DNA from: an uncultured Flavobacteriaceae bacterium
Lineage (GTDB): Bacteria; Bacteroidota; Bacteroidia; Flavobacteriales; Flavobacteriaceae
Length of the DNA: 64,000 nt
Assembly (NCBI GenBank): GCA_947502635.1
Contig: CANNAN010000007.1
Location: 124,001-188,000, forward strand
Direction: 5' to 3'
In this document: in pieces, positions 18,237 through 26,671 of the stretch
Layout of the letters: each line of letters begins with the position of its first letter
Position numbering within the stretch: position 1 is the first letter of the stretch
Made by a program: the position numbers and the translations under genes
The notes under the pieces: generated by a model
The model's input: only the letters and a program-made list of their open reading frames with translations
The model's database searches: none
Told to the model about the DNA's origin: nothing

Positions 18237-18845
18237 TTATTGAAGCTTTTTAACAGGCTTTTCTTCTATTTTTAATGCTGAATAATCTAATTTCCAACCT
18301 ATGGTGCCTACGATAGTTTCCATGAGTAAAATAGTTTCTAAAGCTTCTTTTTGAGCCACTTGTATAAGGCCACTTTCTGGAATTTTATCTTGAATATGTT
18401 GTTTAGCTTCATAATGCAAATCGGTTAAATCGGTTGCTTCAAATTTATTAAACAAACCATCAGACTTATCATAATAATTTAAATTGGTTTCAATCGACAA
18501 CACTTCTGGTTGCGGAAAGTGTTGTAGCAAGATTTTCTTCTTCTCATTATCTGCCTCTAATTCAATTTTAGATAGATCGTATCCAACATACGCCTTAGCA
18601 TTTATAACAACTAAAGCTTTCTTTTTACTTGAAATTAATTTCAAAAAACGCTCTTTAACATCTTCATAATGATATATTTCTGCAAAATCACCTTCAACTG
18701 TTATAAACTTACAAACTGTTTTTATTTTATCTAAAAGTAATACAGATTGAGATTTAACTAATTGTTTTTTCTTAAATGACTTAAAATAAGTTACAATACC
18801 CAAAGTAACTAAAACGCCTATTATAATTCCTAAAAATGCTTCCAT
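18237..18845 (-). CDS. DUF4230 domain membrane-anchored protein
   Basis: The 202-residue protein has one N-terminal membrane helix (EAFLGIIIGVLVTLGIVTYF), then a soluble domain. The stretches LLDKIKTVCKFITVEGDFAEIYHYEDV, KKKALVVINAKAYVGYDLSKIELEAD and LLQHFPQPEVLSIETNLNYYD match the DUF4230 pattern. Function is unknown. It lies five bases after the DUF4260 gene and 32 bases before the MmcQ/YjbR gene, probably in the same operon. Confidence 0.82.
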   Translation of the reverse strand: MEAFLGIIIGVLVTLGIVTYFKSFKKKQLVKSQSVLLLDKIKTVCKFITVEGDFAEIYHYEDVKERFLKLISSKKKALVVINAKAYVGYDLSKIELEADNEKKKILLQHFPQPEVLSIETNLNYYDKSDGLFNKFEATDLTDLHYEAKQHIQDKIPESGLIQVAQKEALETILLMETIVGTIGWKLDYSALKIEEKPVKKLQ

Positions 18846-18850
18846 AAATA

Positions 18851-19201
18851 TTATTTACCTATTGGTCCTAAGTGTGTATTTTTAAAATTATCGAAATATT
18901 TTAATCCATAACCAAAAACTCTGTCGAAACAAGCATGAGAAAACAGAATAATTCCTATTAATTTTATAATATCATTCCCAATAATAACCCCTATAAAATA
19001 GACACTTATTGCTATGGCCTTATGGTGAAAAAGATTGTATATAATAGCACCTGTTTTAGTATCCAACAAATACCCTAACATTCCAATATCTGGAGTTAAA
19101 ATCAATGCCACAAACCACCACCAGTTAAAGTCTAATCCTGAGAAAAGATATATTCCGAAAATAAACATAAGTAATTCTTCAATCTTTAATGATGTCTTCA
19201 T
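18851..19201 (-). CDS. DUF4260 family small membrane protein
   Basis: This 116-residue protein has about four hydrophobic helices. Conserved-looking parts are WWWFVALILTPDIGMLGYLLDTKTGAIIYNLFHHKA and LFSHACFDRVFGYGLKYFD. They fit DUF4260, a family of unknown function found in many bacteria. The histidines and aspartates at the helix ends are the only polar conserved groups visible. Confidence 0.85.
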   Translation of the reverse strand: MKTSLKIEELLMFIFGIYLFSGLDFNWWWFVALILTPDIGMLGYLLDTKTGAIIYNLFHHKAIAISVYFIGVIIGNDIIKLIGIILFSHACFDRVFGYGLKYFDNFKNTHLGPIGK

Positions 19202-19231
19202 CTATTTATTTTTTTACAGTAAAATTATACA

Positions 19232-19981
19232 TTAACTCATAACTTTATATAAAACAGGCTTACTAGGTGATGCATCATTTTCAAACGGTGCTATTTGAAG
19301 GTTTAAAAAATACACACCATCTTCCACTGTATTAGGCACATAAATAAATTCTGTTATCGTTGCATCTAATCGTAATTCACCTTTGGTATTCCAAAAGGCA
19401 TTATGTGCTAATAGTTTACATTCATCCTTCTCTTTATCTACGCTAGGTAAATCAATTAGCAAATGTTTCACACCTTTTTCTCGCAAATAAATGGCTGCGT
19501 CTTCTAATAAATATGGTGGATTTGTATGCGCGTATTGTGCCGTTAATTTCTCTTGAGTATTAGGAATTGTTCTTATAGCTATGGCCTCTCTTTTTTTATT
19601 TCCAATAGCAAATTGTAATTGCTTTTTAGAAATCACAAAATCGCCATTTAATTTTTCTGGCGCTACCGTTACTACTTCTGCTAAAAAGAAAAATTGTTTT
19701 AAATTCTGATTTACAGAATGTACCTTTTTAGTAATATGCCCCACACATTCGGTATGCGTACCATGAGCATGAGGGTTAAAAAAAATAGTATTAAAATTCA
19801 CACATGCTCCATCTGCTACACTAACAATCTTATCGCCGTCTTTTACTGGCTCTATTTTAGGCGCATCTACATACCATGCATTAACATTGCTTTTTGATGC
19901 TCTAAGTGGTATTGAAATATCAATGGGTAGTGATAAATCTATTTGAAGTTTTTTTGACCCATATTGAATAGTTGCTAGCAT
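19232..19981 (-). CDS. Cyclase / kynurenine formamidase-like hydrolase
   Basis: The 249-residue protein belongs to the cyclase family, whose metal site normally has the form HxGTHxDxPxH. Here the corresponding stretch is NPHAHGTHTECVGHI, with glutamate in place of aspartate and cysteine-valine-glycine before the last histidine. LLIDLPSVDKEKDE and NAFWNTKG match later conserved regions. Family members hydrolyse formylkynurenine or related amides and lactones. No tryptophan-degradation gene is near, so the substrate is unknown. Confidence 0.85.
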   Translation of the reverse strand: MLATIQYGSKKLQIDLSLPIDISIPLRASKSNVNAWYVDAPKIEPVKDGDKIVSVADGACVNFNTIFFNPHAHGTHTECVGHITKKVHSVNQNLKQFFFLAEVVTVAPEKLNGDFVISKKQLQFAIGNKKREAIAIRTIPNTQEKLTAQYAHTNPPYLLEDAAIYLREKGVKHLLIDLPSVDKEKDECKLLAHNAFWNTKGELRLDATITEFIYVPNTVEDGVYFLNLQIAPFENDASPSKPVLYKVMS

Positions 19982-20076
19982 ATATGCCGAATTATTTCAG
20001 CATCTTTTAATTAAGATACTATTCCAAATATAAGTTTTTTAATTCTGGATTTCATCATTTAATCAATATTCTGAAA

Positions 20077-21231
20077 CTAGTTCAGGATAAATAACTCAGA
20101 AGCAATTCCATCTACCAAGAACTTCCCTTTTTGTGTTGTTTTTAATATCTCAGTACGGTATTTATTCTCATTAAAATCATTAGAAATAACAAGCAAACCG
20201 TCTTTTATAAATTTTTCTGATGATACTTTTAATTGCTCAAGAAAAGAACCTCCAAATTCTTTTTCTATTCTATTTAAAGACACCCCCCAAATAGTTCGTA
20301 ATCCTGTCATAACATATTCATTATACTGATCTTTCTCAGAAAGTATTTCTATAGTATTTGGTAGTTCATTACTTTGAATGGATTCTATATACTTTGAATT
20401 ATTTGAAACATTCCAACTGCGTTGACGACCTTTAAATGAATGCGCAGAAGGCCCAATACCTATATAAGGCTTCCCATGCCAATAGCTTGTATTATGTTTT
20501 GAAAAATAATGTGGTTTTCCAAAGTTTGAGATTTCATAATGCACAAAACCCGCTTCATTGGTTTTATCAATTAAATGATTAAAATGTTCTAACGCCAACG
20601 CTTCATCTATTGATGGGTAGTTTCCTTTTTTTATAAAAGTATCAAGTGCCGTTTTGGGTTCAACGGTAAGCGCATAACTAGATATATGATTCACGCCATA
20701 ACTAAAAGCTATTTCAAGGTTTTCATTCCATTTTTTCAAACTCATATTAGGAATACCATAAATAAGATCAATAGTTATATTATCAAAATATTGTGCCGCA
20801 AACTGTAAACATGCTTTAGCTTCTTCAGAATTATGCGCGCGATTCATACTTTTTAAATCATCTTCAAAAAAAGACTGAATACCAATACTTAAACGGTTTA
20901 TTGGACTTTTAGATAATTGGATTATTAAATTATTAGATAAATCGTCTGGATTGGCTTCTAAGGTAATTTCTGGATTATCAATTACCGCATAGTTTTTGTA
21001 AACCGAATCTATTAATAATTGTAATTCGTCGTTCGTTAATAAACTTGGGGTCCCTCCTCCAAAATATATGGTTTCGATGGTTTCACTTTCTAACTCCCCT
21101 TTTCTGAGTTCTAATTCTTTTACAAGTGATTGAACAAGTTCATCTTTCTTTTTTAATGAGGTTGAAAAATGAAAATCGCAATAAAAACATGCTTGTTTAC
21201 AGAATGGTATATGGATGTAAATTCCTGACAT
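20077..21231 (-). CDS. hemW: HemW-like radical SAM haem chaperone
   Basis: The 384-residue protein starts MSGIYIHIPFCKQACFYCDF, which contains the CxxxCxxC cluster of radical SAM enzymes followed by an FYCDFHF context typical of HemW. The glycine-rich SAM-binding loop TIYFGGGTPSLL and the repeats ANPDDLS and RLSIGIQSF are present. The length and missing N-terminal extension separate it from true HemN oxygen-independent coproporphyrinogen oxidases. HemW proteins insert haem into respiratory enzymes. It is downstream of ruvC on the same strand, separated by a repeat-rich 195-base gap. Confidence 0.9.
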   Translation of the reverse strand: MSGIYIHIPFCKQACFYCDFHFSTSLKKKDELVQSLVKELELRKGELESETIETIYFGGGTPSLLTNDELQLLIDSVYKNYAVIDNPEITLEANPDDLSNNLIIQLSKSPINRLSIGIQSFFEDDLKSMNRAHNSEEAKACLQFAAQYFDNITIDLIYGIPNMSLKKWNENLEIAFSYGVNHISSYALTVEPKTALDTFIKKGNYPSIDEALALEHFNHLIDKTNEAGFVHYEISNFGKPHYFSKHNTSYWHGKPYIGIGPSAHSFKGRQRSWNVSNNSKYIESIQSNELPNTIEILSEKDQYNEYVMTGLRTIWGVSLNRIEKEFGGSFLEQLKVSSEKFIKDGLLVISNDFNENKYRTEILKTTQKGKFLVDGIASELFILN

Positions 21232-21238
21232 TATTTAG

Positions 21239-21331
21239 TATTCGGTGTTCTGTTTGTAATATTCAATGTTCAGTGCTCAGTATTTAGTGTTCAGTTTTCA
21301 GTGCTCAGTATTCAGTTTTTAGTTTTCAGTG
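21239..21331. repeat. Imperfect tandem repeat of TTCAGT units
   Basis: About a dozen degenerate seven- to eight-base units related to TTCAGTG/TTCAGTA occupy this gap (for example TTCAGTGCTCAGTATTTAGT). The array lies just upstream of hemW on the minus strand. No gene is present. Confidence 0.8.
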
Positions 21332-21388
21332 GTATTGATTAAACTAAAAGATTTCGAGTTATTATAACATTTTATAAAAACTATAATT

Positions 21389-21425
21389 CTCAGCACTGAA
21401 CACTTAATACTGCTAACTGATTACT
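21389..21425. repeat. Short TTCAGT-type array in the opposite orientation
   Basis: Units of the same family as at 21239-21331 occur here as their complement (CACTGAACACTTAATACTGC). The two arrays face each other across about 57 bases, so a transcript of the ruvC-hemW gap could form a long imperfect hairpin. Confidence 0.7.
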
Positions 21426-21426
21426 A

Positions 21427-21978
21427 CTAGCCTATTTTTTTAGGGTTTTGTTTCACAAAGGCATCCCATCCTGTATAACTTTTACCAATACTCACTTTTC
21501 CTGAGTTATAAAAATGACAAACTGCTGCTGCCAAACCATCGGTAGCATCTAAGTTTTTTGGTAAGGTTTTTAAGCCCAGCATACTTTGCAACATTCGAGC
21601 CACTTGCTCTTTACTGGCATTTCCATTACCTGTTATTGCCATCTTTATCTTTTTAGGAAGGTATTCGGTAATAGGGATTTCCCTACTCAAACCTGCAGCC
21701 ATGGCAACACCTTGAGCCCTGCCTAGTTTTAGCATACTTTGTACGTTTTTTCCAAAAAAAGGTGCTTCTATAGCAATTTCATCTGGATTGTGGGTATCTA
21801 TAAGCTCAATAGTCCGTTCAAAAATGAGCTTTAGCTTTAAGTAATGATCATCGTACTTTTTTAAATCGAGTTCATTAAGCTGTAAAAACTGCATGGTTTT
21901 TCCAACCACCTTTATAAGTCCAAACCCCATAATAGTAGTACCAGGATCGATACCTAAAATAATTCTTTCTTTAGTCAT
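21427..21978 (-). CDS. ruvC: RuvC Holliday junction endonuclease
   Basis: The protein (183 residues from ATG 21978) has normal RuvC length. The acidic residues expected for the catalytic tetrad fall in [14 protein letters not shown] (first aspartate), [14 protein letters not shown] (glutamate) and [16 protein letters not shown] (C-terminal aspartates). RuvC resolves Holliday junctions with RuvAB. I prefer ATG 21978 to an ATG at 22002 because it starts just after the stop of the upstream gene and gives the normal N-terminus. Confidence 0.94.
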   Translation of the reverse strand: MTKERIILGIDPGTTIMGFGLIKVVGKTMQFLQLNELDLKKYDDHYLKLKLIFERTIELIDTHNPDEIAIEAPFFGKNVQSMLKLGRAQGVAMAAGLSREIPITEYLPKKIKMAITGNGNASKEQVARMLQSMLGLKTLPKNLDATDGLAAAVCHFYNSGKVSIGKSYTGWDAFVKQNPKKIG

Positions 21979-21979
21979 T

Positions 21980-22615
21980 TTATTCACAATAATAGCATCC
22001 ACTAAGTGATATGGAAGCCCCTACTGTTAGTGTTAAAAGGTTACCGTTAAATGCTCCAAATCCGTCTGATATGGGAACAAAATCTTTTGCAAACCCGTAT
22101 ATATATGAAACATCTGTATAAATAGAAAGCTTATCTGAAACTCCAAAATGCAACTCAGCACCCACCATAGTATTAAGAAATGATGTTTTGTTTTGAGTAA
22201 AATTCCCTAAAGGTTTCACCGTAGATAGCCCTGGTCCAGCATGAACAAACACGCCTTTGTTTTGAGGTAAGTTAAAAATTCTACTGGCATTATAAACAGC
22301 CTGTATATTAATACGAGAATAATTAAGCTTAAATGCCTGTGCTTCTTTTTGATTGGACATTCTACTAAAACTATAATCTAATTTTGCACCAAGAATTGGT
22401 TTAAACATATATTGAAAGCCTAAATTTACTGTTGGAAAATTAACTGTTTTCCCTTCAAAACCAGCCACGAATCCATTTTTTGATGGACTGTTTAACCCTA
22501 ACGCAATTTGAGCTTTAAAAGTGCTCGTATCACCTTGAGAAGACGATACAAAACTACTCATTACAAAAGCTATCGTATAAAAAGCGGTTTTATATATTTT
22601 AAAATTTGAAGTCAT
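21980..22615 (-). CDS. Outer-membrane beta-barrel-like secreted protein
   Basis: The 211-residue protein has an N-terminal signal sequence (about residues 1-28) and then alternating hydrophobic strands ending in aromatic residues, such as [39 protein letters not shown], and [17 protein letters not shown]. These resemble OmpA-like or PorT-like eight-stranded barrels. The C-terminus SGCYYCE has two cysteines. Function is unknown. The stop codon is one base before the preferred ruvC start, so the two are probably translated from one mRNA. Confidence 0.72.
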   Translation of the reverse strand: MTSNFKIYKTAFYTIAFVMSSFVSSSQGDTSTFKAQIALGLNSPSKNGFVAGFEGKTVNFPTVNLGFQYMFKPILGAKLDYSFSRMSNQKEAQAFKLNYSRINIQAVYNASRIFNLPQNKGVFVHAGPGLSTVKPLGNFTQNKTSFLNTMVGAELHFGVSDKLSIYTDVSYIYGFAKDFVPISDGFGAFNGNLLTLTVGASISLSGCYYCE

Positions 22616-22662
22616 AATGTAATAATGATTTAATTTGCATTTATAATCGGTATATCACTTAC

Positions 22663-23622
22663 ATGCTACGATACAAAACTAAACAATTCTTTTTTGGACT
22701 TATTAAATTAAGTATAGTTATTGGAGCTTTTTACTTTATATACCGAAAACTAATTAATAATCCAGAACTAGATTTTCACACTTTTATTACTTTTTTATTA
22801 AAAAAAGATGTTTTTTCACTCAAAAACATGTTTTTATTACTCTCTTTAACGTCTTTCAACTGGTTATTTGAAATTTTAAAATGGCAAACACTGGTGTCTC
22901 CTATAAAAAAAATAAGCTTTAAAAATGCCTTCGAACAAAGTTTAGGTGCTTTAACAGCATCTTTATTTACACCTAATAGAATTGGCGAATATGGAGCTAA
23001 AGCAATTTATTATACTTCAAATTACAGGAAGCGTATCCTTCTAATTAATTTATTAGGAAATATAATGCAAATGTCTGTCACTACTATATTTGGAATTAGT
23101 GGTCTTTCCTTTTTTATCATTAAATACCAAGTTACTGTTGATTATTACAAATTCACTGCATTTCTTTTATTAAGCTTTCTTGTTGTTATTTTAATAGCCT
23201 TTGTAATACAGAAAACAAAATTCACTATTAAAGGGTTTTCTTTAAAAAAAATTAAACGTTTTATTTCAGGGTTTCCCAAAAAAGCACGTGTTATTGCTAT
23301 GTTTTTATCTGTACTACGTTACCTTGTTTTTTCATTTCAATTTTATCTTTTATTACAGCTTTTTGAAATCGACATATCTTATTTTAATGCCATGACCGTG
23401 ATTACTTCTATGTACCTATTAGCCTCGATAATTCCTTCCATTTTTATATTTGATGTTATTATAAAAGGCAGTGTCGCTATTTATTTGTTTGGTATATTAG
23501 GCATTAACGAAATCACTGTTTTAAGTACTATTACCACAATGTGGGTGTTAAATTTTGTTTTACCAAGTATTTTAGGGAGTTACTCTGTCATTAATTTTAA
23601 TTTACCTAAAAACAGGAACTAG
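22663..23622 (+). CDS. Flippase-like / UPF0104 membrane protein
   Basis: The 319-residue protein has about eight membrane helices. The arrangement, including WLFEILKWQTLVSPIKKISFKNAF, the motif TASLFTPNRIGEYGAKAIYY (in which TPNRxGE is characteristic), and the C-terminal hydrophobic block, matches the lysylphosphatidylglycerol synthase TM/flippase-like family (YbhN, AglD). It lacks a synthase domain. The next gene, two bases downstream, is a glycosyltransferase, which suggests a joint job in lipid-linked sugar or glycolipid assembly. Confidence 0.83.
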   Translation: MLRYKTKQFFFGLIKLSIVIGAFYFIYRKLINNPELDFHTFITFLLKKDVFSLKNMFLLLSLTSFNWLFEILKWQTLVSPIKKISFKNAFEQSLGALTASLFTPNRIGEYGAKAIYYTSNYRKRILLINLLGNIMQMSVTTIFGISGLSFFIIKYQVTVDYYKFTAFLLLSFLVVILIAFVIQKTKFTIKGFSLKKIKRFISGFPKKARVIAMFLSVLRYLVFSFQFYLLLQLFEIDISYFNAMTVITSMYLLASIIPSIFIFDVIIKGSVAIYLFGILGINEITVLSTITTMWVLNFVLPSILGSYSVINFNLPKNRN

Positions 23623-23624
23623 TT

Positions 23625-24749
23625 ATGGTTTTAATAAGCATCATTATTACAATAAGTTATCTATTTTTAATAGGCTGCTTCGTTTTTGGCTTTGATAAAA
23701 TTAAACTGTTTAAATTAGAAGACATTCCTTCAAAAACAACATTCTCAGTTATCATTCCTTTTAGAAATGAAGTCGAAAATTTACCGCGTTTATTAGAGTC
23801 AATAAATGCATTAGCATACCCAAATCATTTATTTGAAATTATTTTTGTTGATGATGCATCCGATGATAATTCAGCAGACTTGATTATGGGATTTCTTACT
23901 GACACTCGAAATGACATAAAAATCATCAAAAACAAAAGAAGTACGCATGCACCTAAAAAGGATGCGATTACAACAGCAATTAATCACTCAAAGAACAAAT
24001 GGATTGTAACCACAGATGCCGATTGTATCCTACCAAAATATTGGCTTGATAGTTTTGACGAATGGATTCAAAAAACAAATGCAAAATGTATTGCTGCACC
24101 AGTAACCTACAAACATACTTCTAATTTTTTAAATCAATTTCAATTACTGGATATTTTAAGTTTACAAGGAGCCACTGTTGGTGGTTTTGGTATTAATAAA
24201 CCCTTCCTCTGTAATGGTGCTAATTTTGGATACGAAAAGGTATTATTTCAAGAATTAAACGGTTTTGACGGTAATACAGATATTGCAAGTGGTGATGATA
24301 TTTTTCTATTGGAAAAAGTAACAAAAACCTATCCCGAACAACTTCATTATTTAAAATGTGAAAAAACCGTAGTAAAAACACAATCACAACCTTCATGGAA
24401 CCATTTAATAGCACAGCGTATTCGTTGGACAGCAAAAACAAGTGCTTACAATAATTGGTTTGGAAAATTTACGGGAGGCATTGTTTTACTTATGAATGGC
24501 ATCATTATTTCAACCTTACTACTTGCTATCATTGGTGTTTTTAATTTCAAGATCTGGCTTTATATTTTAATAATAAAATTTAATATCGATTTCTTCTTAA
24601 TCTATAAGTCAGCATCTTTTTTTAATCAGAAAGCTGTTTTAAGAACGTTTATTTTTGGGTTTATTACATATCCTTTTTTTAGTTTCTACGTCGCTTTTTC
24701 ATCGCTTTTTAGAACTTATAAATGGAAAGGAAGGACATTCAAAAAATAA
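23625..24749 (+). CDS. Family 2 glycosyltransferase, membrane-associated
   Basis: The 374-residue protein has an N-terminal membrane helix, a GT2 domain, and a hydrophobic C-terminus with about three helices. GT2 motifs are the nucleotide-binding SVIIPFRNEVENLPRLLES, FVDDASDDNS, VTTDADC (DxD-type metal site), DDIFLLEK (catalytic aspartate region) and IAQRIRWTAK (Q/RxxRW), the last being typical of processive enzymes. The membrane layout resembles cellulose/hyaluronan-type synthases and inner-membrane glycolipid transferases. The product cannot be predicted. It is operonic with the upstream flippase-like gene. Confidence 0.88.
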   Translation: MVLISIIITISYLFLIGCFVFGFDKIKLFKLEDIPSKTTFSVIIPFRNEVENLPRLLESINALAYPNHLFEIIFVDDASDDNSADLIMGFLTDTRNDIKIIKNKRSTHAPKKDAITTAINHSKNKWIVTTDADCILPKYWLDSFDEWIQKTNAKCIAAPVTYKHTSNFLNQFQLLDILSLQGATVGGFGINKPFLCNGANFGYEKVLFQELNGFDGNTDIASGDDIFLLEKVTKTYPEQLHYLKCEKTVVKTQSQPSWNHLIAQRIRWTAKTSAYNNWFGKFTGGIVLLMNGIIISTLLLAIIGVFNFKIWLYILIIKFNIDFFLIYKSASFFNQKAVLRTFIFGFITYPFFSFYVAFSSLFRTYKWKGRTFKK

Positions 24750-24751
24750 AA

Positions 24752-25228
24752 TTAGTTAACACCAATAATTATTGGGAGTTTAAACTCTGTAGTGACTTGC
24801 TGTCCATGTTTTATTGCTGAAAAAACCTCAGGCAAGCTATCTAAACTACTTGCCAATAAATCATTAATATTAGGTATTTCCTGTAAGGTGAGACTATCTA
24901 CTTTGGTTTCCAATAAAACGATTGCTCCTTCTTTAGACACTTGAAATTTCAAGTCTATTGTATCATTAACATCTTTAGTTACAATAATAATTTCGCTCTG
25001 TAGATATTTAAAGATGTGATCTGTTAAAACATCAGTAAAGCACTGTTTTTTTTCTTGTTTTGTAGACAATGAATCACATGAAGAAAATGTCGGGTATTCA
25101 TCAACATCGTTCCAATTGAAAGTTTGCAATTCTTCATTTAAAATAGCTTCAGAAGATGTTTTTTTCACATTAAAATACTCACAGGAAGTAAGCAATGTAA
25201 CTACTAGAAAAACACAAATCTGCCTCAT
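24752..25228 (-). CDS. Small lipoprotein with a TonB-C-like domain
   Basis: The 158-residue protein starts with MRQICVFLVVTLLTSC, a clear type II signal with lipobox LTSC. The body (DEYPTFSSCDSLSTKQEKKQCF, then LTDHIFKYLQ, then IDLKFQVSKEGAIVLLE) resembles the Bacteroidota TonB C-terminal-like proteins in which a C-x(n)-CF cysteine pair precedes the fold. It lacks a proline-rich linker or transmembrane anchor, so it is unlikely to be an energy-transducing TonB. Function is unknown. It is convergent with the glycosyltransferase, with two bases between the genes. Confidence 0.65.
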   Translation of the reverse strand: MRQICVFLVVTLLTSCEYFNVKKTSSEAILNEELQTFNWNDVDEYPTFSSCDSLSTKQEKKQCFTDVLTDHIFKYLQSEIIIVTKDVNDTIDLKFQVSKEGAIVLLETKVDSLTLQEIPNINDLLASSLDSLPEVFSAIKHGQQVTTEFKLPIIIGVN

Positions 25229-25347
25229 AGATTAAAACTGAAACCGAAATGTACAATTTTATTCTAAAAGTTTAATATTTATAAAGTAGCAATTTGTAAC
25301 AATCACATCAGTACTACGTCTTATAATTGTAAAACCTAAATACTTTT

Positions 25348-25827
25348 ATGGATCTTATTTTAATTATTATTGCTGCTTTATTTATGATTCTAGGCATTAT
25401 AGGCAGTTTTTTACCCGTGTTACCTGGCCCTCTTACAAGTTGGATCGGACTTTTAACACTTTACTTCGCAGACACAATACTAATGAGTAAATCATTTTTA
25501 ATTATTACATTAATAGCTGCCATACTTATTTGGGTGTTAGATTATATTATCCCTGCCATTGGCACAAAACGATTTGGTGGCACAAAATATGGTATGATTG
25601 GTACTACTGTAGGGCTCATAATAGGCCTTTTAAGCCCTATTCCTGGCGGTATTATTATTGGGCCTTTTGTTGGTGCATTAATAGGCGAGCTTTTAAACAA
25701 GAACGATGCTAAAGTTGCCACAAAAGCAGCATTTGGATCTTTTATTGGCTTTATAACTTCTACATTTATAAAGTTTGTTACTGCTATTATTTATATGGGT
25801 TTTTACATAGGATTCCTTTTAGATTGA
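25348..25827 (+). CDS. DUF456 family membrane protein
   Basis: The 159-residue protein has four or five helices with glycine-rich repeats. MILGIIGSFLPVLPGPLTSWIGLL matches the first DUF456 motif, and YGMIGTTVGLIIGL and GPFVGALIGELL fit the glycine zippers that follow. The family has no known function. It is the last gene before the T6SS-like module, which reads in the opposite direction. Confidence 0.85.
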   Translation: MDLILIIIAALFMILGIIGSFLPVLPGPLTSWIGLLTLYFADTILMSKSFLIITLIAAILIWVLDYIIPAIGTKRFGGTKYGMIGTTVGLIIGLLSPIPGGIIIGPFVGALIGELLNKNDAKVATKAAFGSFIGFITSTFIKFVTAIIYMGFYIGFLLD

Positions 25828-25935
25828 TTGTAACATGATAAAAATAATTTACACTCCTACAAACTAAATATTATAAACACTTAAGGAATTATTCGTATAT
25901 CTAAAGACGGGGAATAGCGACTAAGTGATCTGTTT

Positions 25936-26094
25936 TCATTTATAAAAATCTTTGCATTCTTTTTTTGCTATTTCTGGCTGATGCTTAGCAAAATACTTTC
26001 GGTCATTAATATAATCCATATAGTTTTTAGTTTTTGCTTGGGTTATTTTTAAGCAGCATACTTTGATGAAATCTATATTTCTTATACGGCTTAA
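25936..26094 (-). pseudogene. C-terminal remnant of a second copy of the zincin effector
   Basis: An open frame of 52 codons with no start codon ends in TGA at 25936. Its last 38 residues align with the last 38 of the intact effector, with only four differences (K for T, P for V, I for L and K for N). A block of 49 bases (26006-26054) is identical to 26742-26790. The remnant keeps the Met-turn motif KNYMDY but has no zinc motif and no start. It begins at the stop codon of the lipoprotein gene. The most direct reading is a duplicated effector tail left after decay or recombination. Confidence 0.8.
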
Positions 26095-26660
26095 TCAATA
26101 ACCCGCTTTATGGATGGAATGGTATCTTCATCAGGGAAATATTTATAGTATTTAAGATGATGTTTCTTTAATAATTTTAACCCGTAATAATCGTGCATTT
26201 TAAATTCTCGGTTGTAGTCATTCATATTCCAATACGCCAACAGCCGATAAACAAATTTTGAATCTTTATAAGGGTCTTCTTTCTTAAATTTTTTTTGACA
26301 TTTATATAAATATTCTACAACGTGACCTGCAACATATGCGCTTTCCGAAAGAGAGAGACCTTTGCCTATTTTTCTTTTTTTACTTGTCAAAAAAACATTA
26401 TACCCCTCTAGCAAATCAAAATAAACATCTTCACTAGATTCGCAATTTCTATGTATTTGTTTGAAGTGCTTTTTATTAAGTATTATGCTGTTATCCATAT
26501 TTCTAGACCATAAGAATTCTCCGAAAGCGTCTAGTTTTTCAGGATAAGAATCTCTTTTTAATGAAACACCTTCTAAAAAAGGTTTTTGCGAATTGCAAGA
26601 AACACTTATCAATAAGGTGACTAATAAGCATGCTTTATATGGTATATATTGATTACTCAC
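26091..26660 (-). CDS. Lipoprotein, candidate immunity protein of the T6SS-like module
   Basis: The 189-residue protein has a type II signal with lipobox SVSC (VTLLISVSCNSQ), so it should be lipid-anchored in the inner or outer membrane. The mature part is helical and rich in lysine, tyrosine and histidine (KKHFKQIHRNCES, ESAYVAGHVVEYLYKCQKKF, LKKHHLKYYKYFPDED). I recognise no named family. Its stop overlaps the start of the effector-tail remnant, and its start is 11 bases after the effector stop. A periplasm-facing lipoprotein directly downstream of a secreted protease is the normal layout for an immunity gene, but no homology supports that. Confidence 0.55.
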   Translation of the reverse strand: MSNQYIPYKACLLVTLLISVSCNSQKPFLEGVSLKRDSYPEKLDAFGEFLWSRNMDNSIILNKKHFKQIHRNCESSEDVYFDLLEGYNVFLTSKKRKIGKGLSLSESAYVAGHVVEYLYKCQKKFKKEDPYKDSKFVYRLLAYWNMNDYNREFKMHDYYGLKLLKKHHLKYYKYFPDEDTIPSIKRVID

Positions 26661-26671
26661 AGTATCAGCGT

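Noticed and set aside
25936-26094. The remnant as an independent small gene
   Set aside because: No start codon; an in-frame stop lies just upstream; and its sequence is a copy of the effector C-terminus.
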